Assembly: GCA_021404685.1 (NCBI GenBank)
Contig: QWHC01000016.1
Span: 1 to 64,000 of the forward strand
Reading direction: 5' to 3'
Length of the DNA stretch: 64,000 nucleotides
Origin: Chloroflexi bacterium CFX4
GTDB taxonomy: Bacteria > Chloroflexota > Anaerolineae > Aggregatilineales > UBA2796
Position numbers and translations under genes: made by a program. Position 1 is the stretch's first letter; each line of letters opens with the position of its first letter. Of the stretch, positions 15,232 through 24,605 are shown one piece after another. The notes beneath the pieces were generated by a model. The model was not told where the DNA came from. It ran no database searches and was given only the letters and a program-made list of their open reading frames with translations.

Positions 15232-18147
15232 ATGCCTAAATCACCTCTTTCTTTGCGTGTGCTGAATGCACGCGCCGTTGCCGCGTTGATTGAAGCCACG
15301 CCCGAAGGCTTTTTCCATATCAACCAACTGAATGATACGCGCTTGGGTGCGGGTGACCGCGCCGCCGCGGCTGAGGGTGCGCTGCAAGAGGGCAGCGTTG
15401 CTCGCGAAGGCGAATACCTTTATGACCCAACACGGCTGACCGCAGAACAGGTGCGTGCTTACGCTATGCTTTATGACGGTGCGCTGCCAACCCTCAAGGG
15501 CGATGGCACCTCTGCCGTGCGCCCGCTGCGCGAACGCATCGCACAGCGCGAACCGCGCATAGACCTGCTTGGAATGCCTGAATGCCGCCATTTGTTAGCG
15601 ATGTTCAACAGCACGCCGGGCTACCTGCCCATCAGCCAACTGACCAGCACACCCAGCGATGAGGTGGCGCTACGCCTGCTGCTCTCTGCGAACTTGCTCA
15701 AGCAGATGGATGACTACATCTTTGATCCGCTGCGGATCACGCGCCCAAGCCTCGAAGTCATCTTTGAGCGCCACCTGTGGCAAAAGGTGCAGCAAGAGAT
15801 GCTTGGGCTAGTTGCCGCCCAGAACGGGCAAACCATGCTACGTCCCGATTTGGTGGAACGCTATGGCATGAAAACGGTACAGCGCGTGGTCGAAAACGGC
15901 GCGCTGATCCCATTCACCGTTAAGACGCCCTTTGGTGATACGGTGTGGCTGCGCCTTGCCGAGTCCGATGAGCAGGCTGCCCTTGCCGCCGCTGAAGACG
16001 CCGTGCTGCCTAAGGATGAAGATTGGCAAGCCGCCCTCGATCACTGCGGTGAGGTGCTGCGCCAACGCGGACACGATGGCGAGACGCGCCGCGAGAAAGT
16101 GTTAGCGCGCTCTTATTCGCTATCTGCTGCCTCGAAAAAGCTAGGCATTCGTGCCGAGACGCTTCAAAACGCCATTGGCGCACACCTGATCAGGTCGTTT
16201 GTTGATCCCGAAGGGCAGACGCGCCTCAGTGCGGCGGAAGTGGTAGCCATCCTTGAAGATCACACGCTCTTTCAGGCAATAGAAGATCAAGAGATCATCG
16301 CCGTGCGCGATTTGCTGATCCTCTTTGGCGACCAAGAGCCGCAGGCAAGCACCCTGCGCGAGACCTTGCGGAAACTTCGCAAAGATTCTGCCAGCCGCGT
16401 CCGCTGGGGACAGATCCGCGATAGCCTGTGGGATGTGCCGATCAGCCTGCACACCTTCCGCGAACAGTTCCGTGAGGCGCGCGGCACATGGCAAACGCGC
16501 CAAGAAGAAAAACGCCAAGCTGAAAAGCAGCGCCGTGCCGAAGAGCGGCAGCGCTTGCGCCAACGCCAAGAAGAAGACCGCCGCCAGCACGAGGAACTGC
16601 GGGCGCGCCTGCTGGCAGCCTTTCCCACATGGCAACACGCCGGGCGCGCTGATCAGTTGGTGCAGCTGCACATCGGACCGACCAACAGCGGCAAGACGCA
16701 TCAGGCGCTAGAGGCGCTCAGCACAGCTGGCACAGGTTGGTATCTTGCACCGCTGCGCCTGCTCGCCTTCGAGGTCTTTGATCGCCTCAATCGGCGCGGC
16801 GTGCGCTGCAACCTGCTGACTGGCGAGGAACATATTGAGGTGGACGGCGCAACCATCACAGCAGCCACTATCGAGATGTTTAATCCGCAGCGCAGCGGCG
16901 ATTGTGTGGTCATTGATGAGGCGCACATGCTCGCCGATCCTGACCGTGGCTGGGCATGGACTCGTGCGCTGATGGAGTGCCGTGCGCCTGAAATCCGCGT
17001 GATTGCACCGCCCTTCGCGCAGACGCTCATCGAGCGCCTGACGGCAGCCGCCCTGATCCCAACCCAAGTCGTGATGCATGAGCGCCTCTCGCCGCTGCAA
17101 GTTGCCACACAGCCCTGGTCGCTGGCTGAGCTGCCGCCGCGCACGATCTTGGTCGCCTTTTCGCGGCGGATGGTGCTGCGCCTGAAGACAGAACTAGAGC
17201 GCAGCCAACGCCGAGTCTCCGTTATCTACGGCAACCTGCCGCCGGAAGTGCGCCGTAAGCAAGCCGACCGTTTCGCGGATGGGCAAACTGAGATTTGTAT
17301 TGCCACCGATGCCGTCGGCATGGGCTTAAACCTGCCTGCCGATAACGTCTGCTTCTTTGAAATTGAGAAGTTCGATGGGCATGTGGTGCGCCCGCTGAAC
17401 GCGCAGGAAGTTCACCAGATCGCCGGACGTGCCGGGCGCTATGGACTCTCACAGGCGGGCTTGGTCGGCGCTACGACGCGCACCAACCTAAAAGCCCTGC
17501 GCCGCCTGATGGAGACGACACCACCAGGACTAGATCGCGCCCGTGTGGCGCCTGTGCTAGAAGACCTTGAGCTGATTCCCGGCAATTTGGCGCGCCGTTT
17601 GGCACGTTGGCGCGAACTGCAATCTATTCCCGACTCGCTGCGCGATGTGGTTGAACCTGCCGATATTGATGAGCGCATCGCCCTCGCCGCCCTGCTCAGC
17701 GACCGCGAGATCGATCAGCTTGGCTTGGCAGCCGCTGTGCAGTTGGTGAACGCGCCTACCCGCGAGAGCAGCCGCCAATATTGGTATGGCTGCACACGCG
17801 CCATCCTCAACAATCACCCGATGCCGCTGCCAGTTGAGCCGCCCATGACCATTGAGGATGACCGTGACCTAGAGACGACGGAACAGGCGATAAGCTGTGC
17901 CGATATTTACTTGTGGCTCTCGTGCCGTAACGAGTTTGCCGAGTTTGCGCCAGATGAGCCTTGGCTGCGCGCCTTGCGTGCCGAGTGGTCTATGAGCATT
18001 GATGCTGCCTTGCTGCGCCGCTTAGATACTGCCAGCCGCTGCATCAACTGCCGCCGCAAGCTACCTTTGAATCACCGTTATACATTGTGCGATGAGTGCT
18101 ACGCCAACAACCGTACCCGTTGGCGCTCTGAGAGGGCATTCCGATGA
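15232..18147 (+). CDS. Suv3-like DExH RNA helicase with N-terminal extension and zinc ribbon
   Basis: The protein has 971 residues; I chose ATG 15232 over an upstream TTG at 15208. The first roughly 400 residues contain winged-helix-like repeats (for example FHINQLNDTRLGAGDR and YLPISQLTSTPSDE). A charged Gln/Arg/Glu-rich helix follows (about 425-460). The helicase core then begins: LHIGPTNSGKTHQALEAL (Walker A, about 483-489), VVIDEAHMLADPDRGWAWT (DEAH 562-565), FSRRMVLRLKTELE, CIATDAVGMGLNLP and VHQIAGRAGRYG. This matches SUPV3L1/Suv3 helicases, which unwind RNA in degradosomes. The C-terminus has CINCRRKLP and CDECYANN, a possible zinc ribbon not usual in Suv3. It overlaps the next gene by 4 bases. 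Confidence 0.88.
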   Translation: MPKSPLSLRVLNARAVAALIEATPEGFFHINQLNDTRLGAGDRAAAAEGALQEGSVAREGEYLYDPTRLTAEQVRAYAMLYDGALPTLKGDGTSAVRPLRERIAQREPRIDLLGMPECRHLLAMFNSTPGYLPISQLTSTPSDEVALRLLLSANLLKQMDDYIFDPLRITRPSLEVIFERHLWQKVQQEMLGLVAAQNGQTMLRPDLVERYGMKTVQRVVENGALIPFTVKTPFGDTVWLRLAESDEQAALAAAEDAVLPKDEDWQAALDHCGEVLRQRGHDGETRREKVLARSYSLSAASKKLGIRAETLQNAIGAHLIRSFVDPEGQTRLSAAEVVAILEDHTLFQAIEDQEIIAVRDLLILFGDQEPQASTLRETLRKLRKDSASRVRWGQIRDSLWDVPISLHTFREQFREARGTWQTRQEEKRQAEKQRRAEERQRLRQRQEEDRRQHEELRARLLAAFPTWQHAGRADQLVQLHIGPTNSGKTHQALEALSTAGTGWYLAPLRLLAFEVFDRLNRRGVRCNLLTGEEHIEVDGATITAATIEMFNPQRSGDCVVIDEAHMLADPDRGWAWTRALMECRAPEIRVIAPPFAQTLIERLTAAALIPTQVVMHERLSPLQVATQPWSLAELPPRTILVAFSRRMVLRLKTELERSQRRVSVIYGNLPPEVRRKQADRFADGQTEICIATDAVGMGLNLPADNVCFFEIEKFDGHVVRPLNAQEVHQIAGRAGRYGLSQAGLVGATTRTNLKALRRLMETTPPGLDRARVAPVLEDLELIPGNLARRLARWRELQSIPDSLRDVVEPADIDERIALAALLSDREIDQLGLAAAVQLVNAPTRESSRQYWYGCTRAILNNHPMPLPVEPPMTIEDDRDLETTEQAISCADIYLWLSCRNEFAEFAPDEPWLRALRAEWSMSIDAALLRRLDTASRCINCRRKLPLNHRYTLCDECYANNRTRWRSERAFR

Positions 18148-18755
18148 AAAGACTAACCCTGTGGCTGATCGGCGCGCTGCTGTTAAGTGCCTGTGCGCCC
18201 GCCGCGCCGACTGCCATCCCAACTGCCACCACCGCGCCTTTCCCTGAGGGCGTGCGCCCACTTGATCCGCCGGTGGCACTGCCCAACTTTAGCCTGATCG
18301 ATCAGCAGGGCAAGCAATACAGCCTGGAGGATATGCTTGGGAAGTGGACGGTCGTTAGCTTTGGCTTTGTCCACTGCCCTGATGTCTGCCCGATCACGCT
18401 TGCCAACTTCACGTTGGTGAAGCAAGCGCTTGGCGAACAGGCGAGTCAAGTCGTCTTCATGTTCGTGAGCGTGGACGGCGCACGCGATACGCCGGAAGTG
18501 CTGGGCAAGCACCTCGCCTTGTTCGATCCTGAGTTCGTTGGGCTAACTGGTGATGATAACGCGGTGCGCCCGATGACTCAGGCGTTTGGTGTGCGCTACG
18601 AGATTGTGAAGCCCGAAGGCACAGAGGCGGATTATTTGGTCAACCACACGGCATCTGCCTTTTTAGTGAATCCGCAGGGTGAGCTACAGCGCATTTACAG
18701 CTATGGCACTGATCCTGAAATCATCGCCGCTGATCTGCGAACGTTACTGCCCTAG
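18144..18755 (+). CDS. SCO1/SenC-like copper chaperone lipoprotein
   Basis: The protein has 203 residues. A lipoprotein signal (LTLWLIGALLLSAC) and a Thr/Ala/Pro linker anchor a thioredoxin-fold domain to the outer membrane face. The copper ligands of SCO proteins are present: the CPDVCP pair after VSFGFVH and the histidine in VNHTASAFLVNP. Proteins of this family help insert copper into cytochrome c oxidase or act as thiol reductases. No oxidase genes are nearby. The gene overlaps the helicase gene by 4 bases, and its stop overlaps the end of the opposing transferase gene. Confidence 0.92.
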   Translation: MKRLTLWLIGALLLSACAPAAPTAIPTATTAPFPEGVRPLDPPVALPNFSLIDQQGKQYSLEDMLGKWTVVSFGFVHCPDVCPITLANFTLVKQALGEQASQVVFMFVSVDGARDTPEVLGKHLALFDPEFVGLTGDDNAVRPMTQAFGVRYEIVKPEGTEADYLVNHTASAFLVNPQGELQRIYSYGTDPEIIAADLRTLLP

Positions 18756-19825
18756 TGCTGTTCAATTTGGCGTTCTGGCTCAGGTGCGTTCAGGCGGCTG
18801 CGGCGCGCCACCAGCATAAAACCGACAAACGCAATGCCAAACAGCACCAATAGGGCAATCAACTTAAATTGGCGGCTGGTGGTCATCAATGCCAGCGCGC
18901 CAAAGGTGGCGCAGAAGGCGTAGTAGATCAGGGTGAAGGCACGCGGCGAGAGCAATCCGGCGTCCAGCACGCGGAAATGCAAATGCCCGCGGTCACCGAC
19001 CATCGGATTTTTGCCCTCCAAAGCGCGCCTTGCCGCTTGCCAAGCCAGATCGAGCAGCGGCAAGCCCATCACCAGCAAAATAGTCGCCATTTTTGCGCCA
19101 CCGATGATGCTCAGCGCACCGATCACGTAGCCTAAGTAGACCGCACCGCTGCCCATGAATATTCGCGCCGGATGCCAATTGAAGATCAGGAAGCCGATCA
19201 GCGTGCCGATGAGCGCTACGGGCAGCAGGCTGACGCTGAGCTGATTCTCGCGCAGCGTGTGCAGAAAGAGCAAGCCTGCTGCAATCAGGTTGACGCCGCC
19301 GGCAAGCCCATCCACACCATCCAGAAAGTTGACGGTGTTCATCATCAGCAGCAGCCAAAACAAGCTGATGATCACAGTCACAACGTAGGGAAAAGCGCCG
19401 ACCGTCTCGCCCGTAATCGGATTATTGAAGCGCTCAATGAAGATCAGGCAGGCAATCGCAATGCTTGCCGCTGCAAGCTGCCCGATAAGCTGTGCGCTTG
19501 GCGGCAGATCGAACTTGTCATCAAGCAAGCCCACCACAAAAATCAGCGTGCCGCCAAGCAGCAAGCCCAAGAGCCGAATCGCCTCATTGGGATCGGCACG
19601 CTCAACAGGCAGGCTTTGTGCCATCAAAATAGTGAGCATAAAAGCGCCCCACAGCGGCAGGGCGCCCAGCTTTGGAATCGCACCATGATGTTTGCGGCGC
19701 GAGTCGGGCTTGGCAAGGATGCCCAAAGCAGGCGCGAGTCGGCGTGCCAGCCATGTTAGCATGAGTGAGAGCGCCAACGCCATGCCGAAAGTCAGCCCAA
19801 CCGAAAGCCAATAGGATGTCATCAT
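18752..19825 (-). CDS. MraY/WecA-family undecaprenyl-phosphate sugar-1-phosphate transferase
   Basis: The protein has 357 residues and about ten hydrophobic helices. It carries the family motifs RRKHHGAIPKLGALPLWGAF (cytoplasmic loop), FVVGLLDDKFDLPP (the DD pair), MMNTVNFLDGVDGLAGGVNL and FNWHPARIFMGSGAVYLGY, and the GDRGHLHFRVLDAGLL loop with the HxHxR pattern of WecA-like enzymes. These transfer a sugar-1-phosphate (often GlcNAc) from a UDP-sugar to undecaprenyl phosphate, the first step of a surface-polymer lipid intermediate. The HxHxR loop favours WecA/TagO over MraY. Two adjacent ATGs (19825 and 19822) could start it. The 155-base gap before it shows nothing clear. Confidence 0.92.
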   Translation of the reverse strand: MMTSYWLSVGLTFGMALALSLMLTWLARRLAPALGILAKPDSRRKHHGAIPKLGALPLWGAFMLTILMAQSLPVERADPNEAIRLLGLLLGGTLIFVVGLLDDKFDLPPSAQLIGQLAAASIAIACLIFIERFNNPITGETVGAFPYVVTVIISLFWLLLMMNTVNFLDGVDGLAGGVNLIAAGLLFLHTLRENQLSVSLLPVALIGTLIGFLIFNWHPARIFMGSGAVYLGYVIGALSIIGGAKMATILLVMGLPLLDLAWQAARRALEGKNPMVGDRGHLHFRVLDAGLLSPRAFTLIYYAFCATFGALALMTTSRQFKLIALLVLFGIAFVGFMLVARRSRLNAPEPERQIEQH

Positions 19826-19980
19826 TGCGCTGTGTCCGCCATCTCTCTGCTATGCCGCGCATAACCTTACCGCATTCGGCACAAAAAAACGACAGGGCGA
19901 TTTGCGGCGTGTGGTGATGCAAGGAGTTGTGTAGAAGGCTACGCGCTGGTACGGGCGAGACAAGGTGCGCCCACGTGGCA

Positions 19981-20499
19981 CTAGCCGCTGTGCAGCGGTG
20001 GATTGTAGTATGCTTCTAGGCGCATCAGGATGCTATCGTCGTGCGATTCGGCAAGCACGGCGATCAGAGCGCGGGCATTCACGTCGTGCGCTGTGACTAG
20101 CTCCCACAGTTTGCGCGCCGACTCGATGGCGCTGATCGGCACATAATCGAAATCATCGGTCAGCGCCAGCAAGCCATACGGATTAAGCTGCCCCGCCATG
20201 ACCAGCACCAGATATTCGCTGTGCAAACCAGTGCGGACGCGGTGCAAGTCCACCACTTCAGCCAAGGCATAAATGCCCTCAAAGATGCCGCGATCATCAT
20301 CAGCAGCCTCAAGGCGTTCTAGCATAAAAACCAGCATCGAATCGGCATCTGCCTTCAGCCGTTTGCGGACGGTGTGCGCCACTGCATCGCGTGCGCGCAG
20401 AATGCGCCAATCATCGAAAGGCTTCTGCACCGACTCAGGCAGCAAGCCTGAGTCGGCAAGGGCAAGGATACGGAGATCAGGGCGCGTTGCGTCAGGCAT
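19981..20499 (-). CDS. Hypothetical helical protein downstream of carA
   Basis: The protein has 172 residues and starts 6 bases after carA ends, so it is probably co-transcribed. The sequence is mostly helical and acidic, with FDDWRILRARDAVAHTVRKR, MLVFMLERLEAADDDRGIF and YVPISAIESARKLWELV. There is no signal peptide or membrane segment. I do not recognise the family. Confidence 0.7.
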   Translation of the reverse strand: MPDATRPDLRILALADSGLLPESVQKPFDDWRILRARDAVAHTVRKRLKADADSMLVFMLERLEAADDDRGIFEGIYALAEVVDLHRVRTGLHSEYLVLVMAGQLNPYGLLALTDDFDYVPISAIESARKLWELVTAHDVNARALIAVLAESHDDSILMRLEAYYNPPLHSG

Positions 20500-20505
20500 A
20501 GCGGC

Positions 20506-21633
20506 TCACGGTTGTGGCGTGCGGCTGATCAGCGCGGCGAATTCATCGAACAGATCGAGTGCATCGTGCGAGCCGGGCGCTGCCTCTGGATGATACTGCA
20601 CGCTGAAGGCACGCAGCCGATCACAGCGCAGCCCTTCGATGCACGCATCGTTTAAGTTGAGGCGAGTGACTTGCACATCATCAGGCAAGCTGCCTGCGCT
20701 GACGGCAAAGCCATGATTATGCACGGTGATCGTCACTGCGCCTTGCGGATCAATGACCGGTTGGTTGCCGCCGCGATGCCCAAAGAGCATCTTGTGCGTT
20801 TTGCCGCCAAGCGCAAGCGCCAAGATTTGATGCCCTAAGCAGATGCCAAAGATCGGCACTTGCCCAAGCAGCACCTGCGTGTTCTGAATGGCATACGTCA
20901 CAGCGGCAGGGTCGCCAGGTCCGTTAGAGAGAAACACACCATCCGGCTGCATGGCAAGCACTTCCGCGGCGGGCGTTTGGGCTGGTACAACGGTCACACG
21001 GAAGCCACGCGCCGTAAACAAGCGCAGTTGGTTGTGCTTGATGCCGAAATCGTAGGCGACGATGTGACCACGCGGCGCGGCGTAGCTTTCCGCATCGATG
21101 TACCACTGTGAATCGGCAGCCTCTTCCCAAACATAGGGCGCGCTGCACGTCACTTCGCGGGCAAGGTCAAGGTTATCCATGCCTTGCCAAGCGCGTGCCT
21201 GTTCGATCAGCGCGGTGCTATCTGCGGCGGCAGCGCCATGCGCGATCACGCCACGCATGACGCCCTGCGTCCGCAGGCGGCGCACCAGAGCGCGAGTCTC
21301 AACGCCGCTGATGCCGATCACGCCTTGATCGCGCAGGTAGGCGTCCAGCGTCTGTGTGGCGCGCCAATTGCTGACTGTTGGGCTGAGATCGCGCACAGCA
21401 AAGCCGGCAACCCACACTCGCGCCGACTCGCTATCTTCGGCGTTGATGCCGACGTTGCCAACGTGCGGCACGGTGCAAACCACAATCTGGCGGTGGTAAG
21501 AAGGATCGGTTAGCAGTTCTTGATAGCCCGTCATGGAGGTGTTAAAGACCACCTCACCAACTTGCGCGCCTTCTGCGCCAAAGCCTTCACCGTGATATAA
21601 ACTGCCGTCTTCAAGGGCAATTAGGGCTTCCAA
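20506..21633 (-). CDS. carA: Carbamoyl-phosphate synthase small subunit
   Basis: The protein has 375 residues and begins at TTG 21633 with AGGAG 5 bases upstream. The N-terminal domain shows EALIALEDGSLYHGEGFG, VVFNTSMTGYQELLTDPSY and GVIGISGVETRALVRRLR. The class I glutamine amidotransferase domain has the nucleophile elbow IFGICLGHQILALALGG, HNHGFAVSAGSL and VQYHPEAAPGSHD, so the Cys-His-Glu triad is intact. It supplies ammonia to CarB for carbamoyl phosphate, used for arginine and pyrimidines. carB is not in the window. The gene follows a HepT-like gene by 2 bases, so its ribosome site lies over that gene's end. Confidence 0.97.
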   Translation of the reverse strand: MEALIALEDGSLYHGEGFGAEGAQVGEVVFNTSMTGYQELLTDPSYHRQIVVCTVPHVGNVGINAEDSESARVWVAGFAVRDLSPTVSNWRATQTLDAYLRDQGVIGISGVETRALVRRLRTQGVMRGVIAHGAAAADSTALIEQARAWQGMDNLDLAREVTCSAPYVWEEAADSQWYIDAESYAAPRGHIVAYDFGIKHNQLRLFTARGFRVTVVPAQTPAAEVLAMQPDGVFLSNGPGDPAAVTYAIQNTQVLLGQVPIFGICLGHQILALALGGKTHKMLFGHRGGNQPVIDPQGAVTITVHNHGFAVSAGSLPDDVQVTRLNLNDACIEGLRCDRLRAFSVQYHPEAAPGSHDALDLFDEFAALISRTPQP

Positions 21634-21635
21634 AG

Positions 21636-22004
21636 TTACTCCTGTGCTTGTTCAGATGCATTGTCATCCGATAGCTGCGACAAAATTGTTTCAAGTTGTG
21701 CGCTTAGGTTAGGTAAATCAACCTGCACGATTTGCCAAATGGCTGTGCCGTCCAGTGTATCGTAGTTGTGTATGATAACATTTCTCAACCCAATCATGCC
21801 CGACCCAGCCACCGATGGATGCGACGCACGAAATTCATTTGAAAGCCGCCGGCTGGCTTCCCTGATGACGGCAAGTTGATATAGCACAGCGCTCCACGTC
21901 CGCACATCTGCTTGGAACGTTATTTGATCGAACCCTTGCACAAGCTCATTGATGAGGTGCGCTGCGTGCAAAATTTGCACTAGCCTAGCAGCCTCACGCT
22001 GCAT
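21636..22004 (-). CDS. HepT-like RNase toxin (DUF86 family)
   Basis: The protein has 122 residues. The Rx4HxY motif of HepT RNases is intact: Arg74, His79 and Tyr81 in LRNVIIHNYDTLD. HepT toxins cleave RNA, often tRNA, and are silenced by AMPylation of the motif tyrosine by a partner nucleotidyltransferase. Here the partner gene is directly upstream and its stop overlaps this gene's start by 11 bases. The gene ends 2 bases before carA, which places a toxin gene inside a metabolic operon. Confidence 0.88.
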   Translation of the reverse strand: MQREAARLVQILHAAHLINELVQGFDQITFQADVRTWSAVLYQLAVIREASRRLSNEFRASHPSVAGSGMIGLRNVIIHNYDTLDGTAIWQIVQVDLPNLSAQLETILSQLSDDNASEQAQE

Positions 22005-22524
22005 AAATCACCTTTGCCGAGTGCAAAATGCTTTTACGAAGAAACTCATTCGCGCTTTTGTTTAACGAATCGCGCTCCGTGATCTCTACAGCACGCCCCA
22101 ACAATTGTTCTAACTCAGCTTGCATGATCATGAAAGCGCTGAACGTACGCGGTGCCTGTGCCGCATAACGCACCAGCACATCTACATCGCTCTCAGGGCG
22201 AAAATCCTCGCGCAGCACCGAGCCAAACAAAGCAAATTCAACAATGTGCCATTTCGCATAGAAAGCGCGCAGGGCTGCTAATGGCAGCAGAATCCGCACA
22301 CCTTCCACATATGTATCTAGCGCGGGTGCATTTTCGCCACGCGGCGTGCGTGCAAGCTGCACGCGCAAATTGGCAAGTTGTGGCAGCATCGCTTGAACAG
22401 CCTTTTGCGCCTCTGAGTCCAGCGAAGCGTAAGCGTCGGCGTGCGTCAAGCTCTCTAGAGCGTGTGCCAACTCTTTCATGGCATAGCGCACCTCATTCAG
22501 GCGAAATGTGATTGGCTCACTCAT
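21994..22524 (-). CDS. MntA-like nucleotidyltransferase antitoxin with N-terminal extension
   Basis: The protein has 176 residues. A minimal nucleotidyltransferase is recognisable: FALFGSVLREDFRPESDVDVLV has the exact GSx10DxD motif (Gly101, Ser102, Asp113, Asp115). MntA antitoxins AMPylate the toxin HepT, whose gene follows with an 11-base overlap. Typical MntA proteins are roughly 100-140 residues, whereas this one has about 65 extra mostly helical residues in front (MKELAHALESLTHADAYASL onward). That extension could be a DNA-binding or dimerisation part; I cannot identify it. The gene starts 15 bases after the M48 peptidase gene. Confidence 0.85.
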   Translation of the reverse strand: MSEPITFRLNEVRYAMKELAHALESLTHADAYASLDSEAQKAVQAMLPQLANLRVQLARTPRGENAPALDTYVEGVRILLPLAALRAFYAKWHIVEFALFGSVLREDFRPESDVDVLVRYAAQAPRTFSAFMIMQAELEQLLGRAVEITERDSLNKSANEFLRKSILHSAKVIYAA

Positions 22525-22539
22525 GCTGCCACCTCAAAA

Positions 22540-23415
22540 TTACGAGTTGATCTTGATTTTCACGCGCTTTACGCCGCGTGCATACTCACCGCGCAAAATT
22601 GCTGTGTAGTCGTCGCTGTGCGCCCATTCATCGAGCAAGCGCGCCCGCTCCACTGTGAACGGATGGTTGCCTTGTCCAAGGTCTGCCAGCACGCGGTAGA
22701 AACCATCCAGCCCATCACCTTCGCCGGACTCGTGGAAGGCGCGTGCCTGTGCCACAAAGGCATCTACGTTTAGTTCGCTCATCAGGCGATGCCCGCCCCC
22801 GGCGAGTTTGGTCAGCAGTGAAAGCACCACTCGCGGCTCTTGCACCACCAAGAGCGATGCCCGATCCGCGCTGAGTTCGGAACGCCGCCGCCACTCCATC
22901 AAGCCCGCCTCGATGCTGGCGCCCACAATGCGCCCCACGCCAAGCGTGAATTGGCTGACGATCATGATCACGTCTCGCACGAGTGCCGCCATAGTATTGT
23001 ACAGCACATGCCCGCATTTGATATGCCCTAACTCATGCCCAATCACCGCAAAGACCTCATCATCGTCCAGCAGGTCGAGCAATCCGCTAAAGAGCATCAT
23101 ATAGGGCTTGTTGTGACCAAAGGTGAAGGCATTTGCTACAGGATTATGGCTTATGTACAGTTCAGGCTGCGGCACGTCAAGGATGGCGCAGGCTTCCACC
23201 AACATTTTGTGCAGGCGCGGATACTGATCCTCACCGACGCGCACGGCGCTCCCGATATTGAACAGGTAGAGCAGCCGTTCGTAGCGCAGTTCAATGAACT
23301 TTGCCACGACGCGCTCAAAGCCGAAAATACGCCGCAGATTTTCGGTTGCCTCACGGTCTTGCGGGTGCTGAAAAGCACTGACATCTAGCTCTGGAAAAGT
23401 GACTCGCGCTGCCAT
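22540..23415 (-). CDS. M48-family zinc metallopeptidase
   Basis: The ATG at 23415 has AGGAG about 11 bases upstream and gives 291 residues; upstream in-frame codons are not protein-like. The zinc site is the HELGH motif at residues 127-131 with the third ligand Glu180 in RRSELSADRASLL, as in M48/HtpX-type peptidases. SHNPVANAFTFGHNKPYMMLFSGLLDLLDDDEVFAVIGHE is the family's core block. One weak hydrophobic segment follows the motif. There is no long N-terminal membrane part, unlike HtpX. It may be involved in protein quality control. Confidence 0.9.
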   Translation of the reverse strand: MAARVTFPELDVSAFQHPQDREATENLRRIFGFERVVAKFIELRYERLLYLFNIGSAVRVGEDQYPRLHKMLVEACAILDVPQPELYISHNPVANAFTFGHNKPYMMLFSGLLDLLDDDEVFAVIGHELGHIKCGHVLYNTMAALVRDVIMIVSQFTLGVGRIVGASIEAGLMEWRRRSELSADRASLLVVQEPRVVLSLLTKLAGGGHRLMSELNVDAFVAQARAFHESGEGDGLDGFYRVLADLGQGNHPFTVERARLLDEWAHSDDYTAILRGEYARGVKRVKIKINS

Positions 23416-23447
23416 AGTTGGCTTGCTCCTTGCGGCACTGCCGCACG

Positions 23448-24605
23448 CTACTGTACGTTTACTGGTATGCTTTCCCGCCGATCCGCACGCAGCAGCCACA
23501 GCCCGACCATCAGCAGCAAAGCTGCCGCTGCCAAGACGACCACCATGCCGCCATCGCGCCCACCGCCCACTTGCCCTTGCAGCAGCGGCAGCAGTGTGCC
23601 ACCCAAGGTGCCAACCGCAATCAGCACGCCAGAAGCAGTGCCACGCGCCGATGGATAGCGATCCGTAGCGAAGGCTAGCACAGTTGGGAACAACGGACCG
23701 ACGCCAAACCCAACGATCACCGCGCTGAGCAGTCCCGCCGCTTGCGCTGAAGGCAGCACAAGGATCAGCAGCACGCCCGCGATCATGATCGTTACGGTTA
23801 ATACGATCATCTGCCCGTTTGAGATGCGCCGCAAAAGCCAACTGGCATTCAGCCTGCCCGCCGTTAGCCCAACCCAAAAGAGTGAGGTTGCCAAAGCCGC
23901 AATGTCTTCAGGTGCGGCAGCCGCCAAATTAAGCTGGGCAAAAATCCAACTGCTGTAGCCGACCTCCGCGCCTACTTGCAAAAAGAGCATCATGAAGAAG
24001 GGCAGCAATGCCAGCCAACGGATATTGGCGCGCACGCCTGCCCCTTGCTCATCGCTCACCCGCACCGAGACAAAGGCGAACGGCACCGCTAATGCCAGCA
24101 CGAAAAGCGCCGTGCCGCTGAAGGCAAGCGTGAAGTTCTCTTGGCGCAGCGCCCAACTCACCAACTGCGGTCCTATCACAGCACCAATGCCATAAAAGAC
24201 GTTCAGCAGGTTGAGTGCCGCGCTTGCCCGTTTCGGATTCAGCGCCACGATCACCATATTGGGGGCGACATCCAGCGCGCCGTAGCCCAGACCAAGCATT
24301 CCCGCGCCAATGAGCGCTGCCTCAAGCGTCTCTGCCGCGCCGATCAGCAGTAAGCCGCTGCCCATCAACAACGCGCCGCCAGAGAGCATCCAGCGCGCAT
24401 TAATGCGATCTAGTATCCACCCGAAAAGCAACACGCCCACACTGACGCCGCCGAATTGCAGCGCCGTGAAAATGCCTGCATTTTCTAGCGGCATCTCAAA
24501 TTTGCGCGTCAGGCTTTGGAAGGTTGGCCCTAAAAGCGTCCCCGAAATGCCCAACCCAACGAAGGCAAGGTAACAGGTCAGCGTTGCGAAGCGCGCTTTG
24601 CTCAT
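23448..24605 (-). CDS. Major facilitator superfamily transporter
   Basis: The protein has 385 residues and about twelve hydrophobic segments. It shows an MFS-type loop at GWILDRINARWMLSGGALLMGSGLLLIGA and a symmetrical second half with FWVGLTAGRLNASWLLRRISNGQM. The substrate is unknown. The gene overlaps the end of argH by 4 bases, so the two are translationally coupled. Confidence 0.88.
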   Translation of the reverse strand: MSKARFATLTCYLAFVGLGISGTLLGPTFQSLTRKFEMPLENAGIFTALQFGGVSVGVLLFGWILDRINARWMLSGGALLMGSGLLLIGAAETLEAALIGAGMLGLGYGALDVAPNMVIVALNPKRASAALNLLNVFYGIGAVIGPQLVSWALRQENFTLAFSGTALFVLALAVPFAFVSVRVSDEQGAGVRANIRWLALLPFFMMLFLQVGAEVGYSSWIFAQLNLAAAAPEDIAALATSLFWVGLTAGRLNASWLLRRISNGQMIVLTVTIMIAGVLLILVLPSAQAAGLLSAVIVGFGVGPLFPTVLAFATDRYPSARGTASGVLIAVGTLGGTLLPLLQGQVGGGRDGGMVVVLAAAALLLMVGLWLLRADRRESIPVNVQ

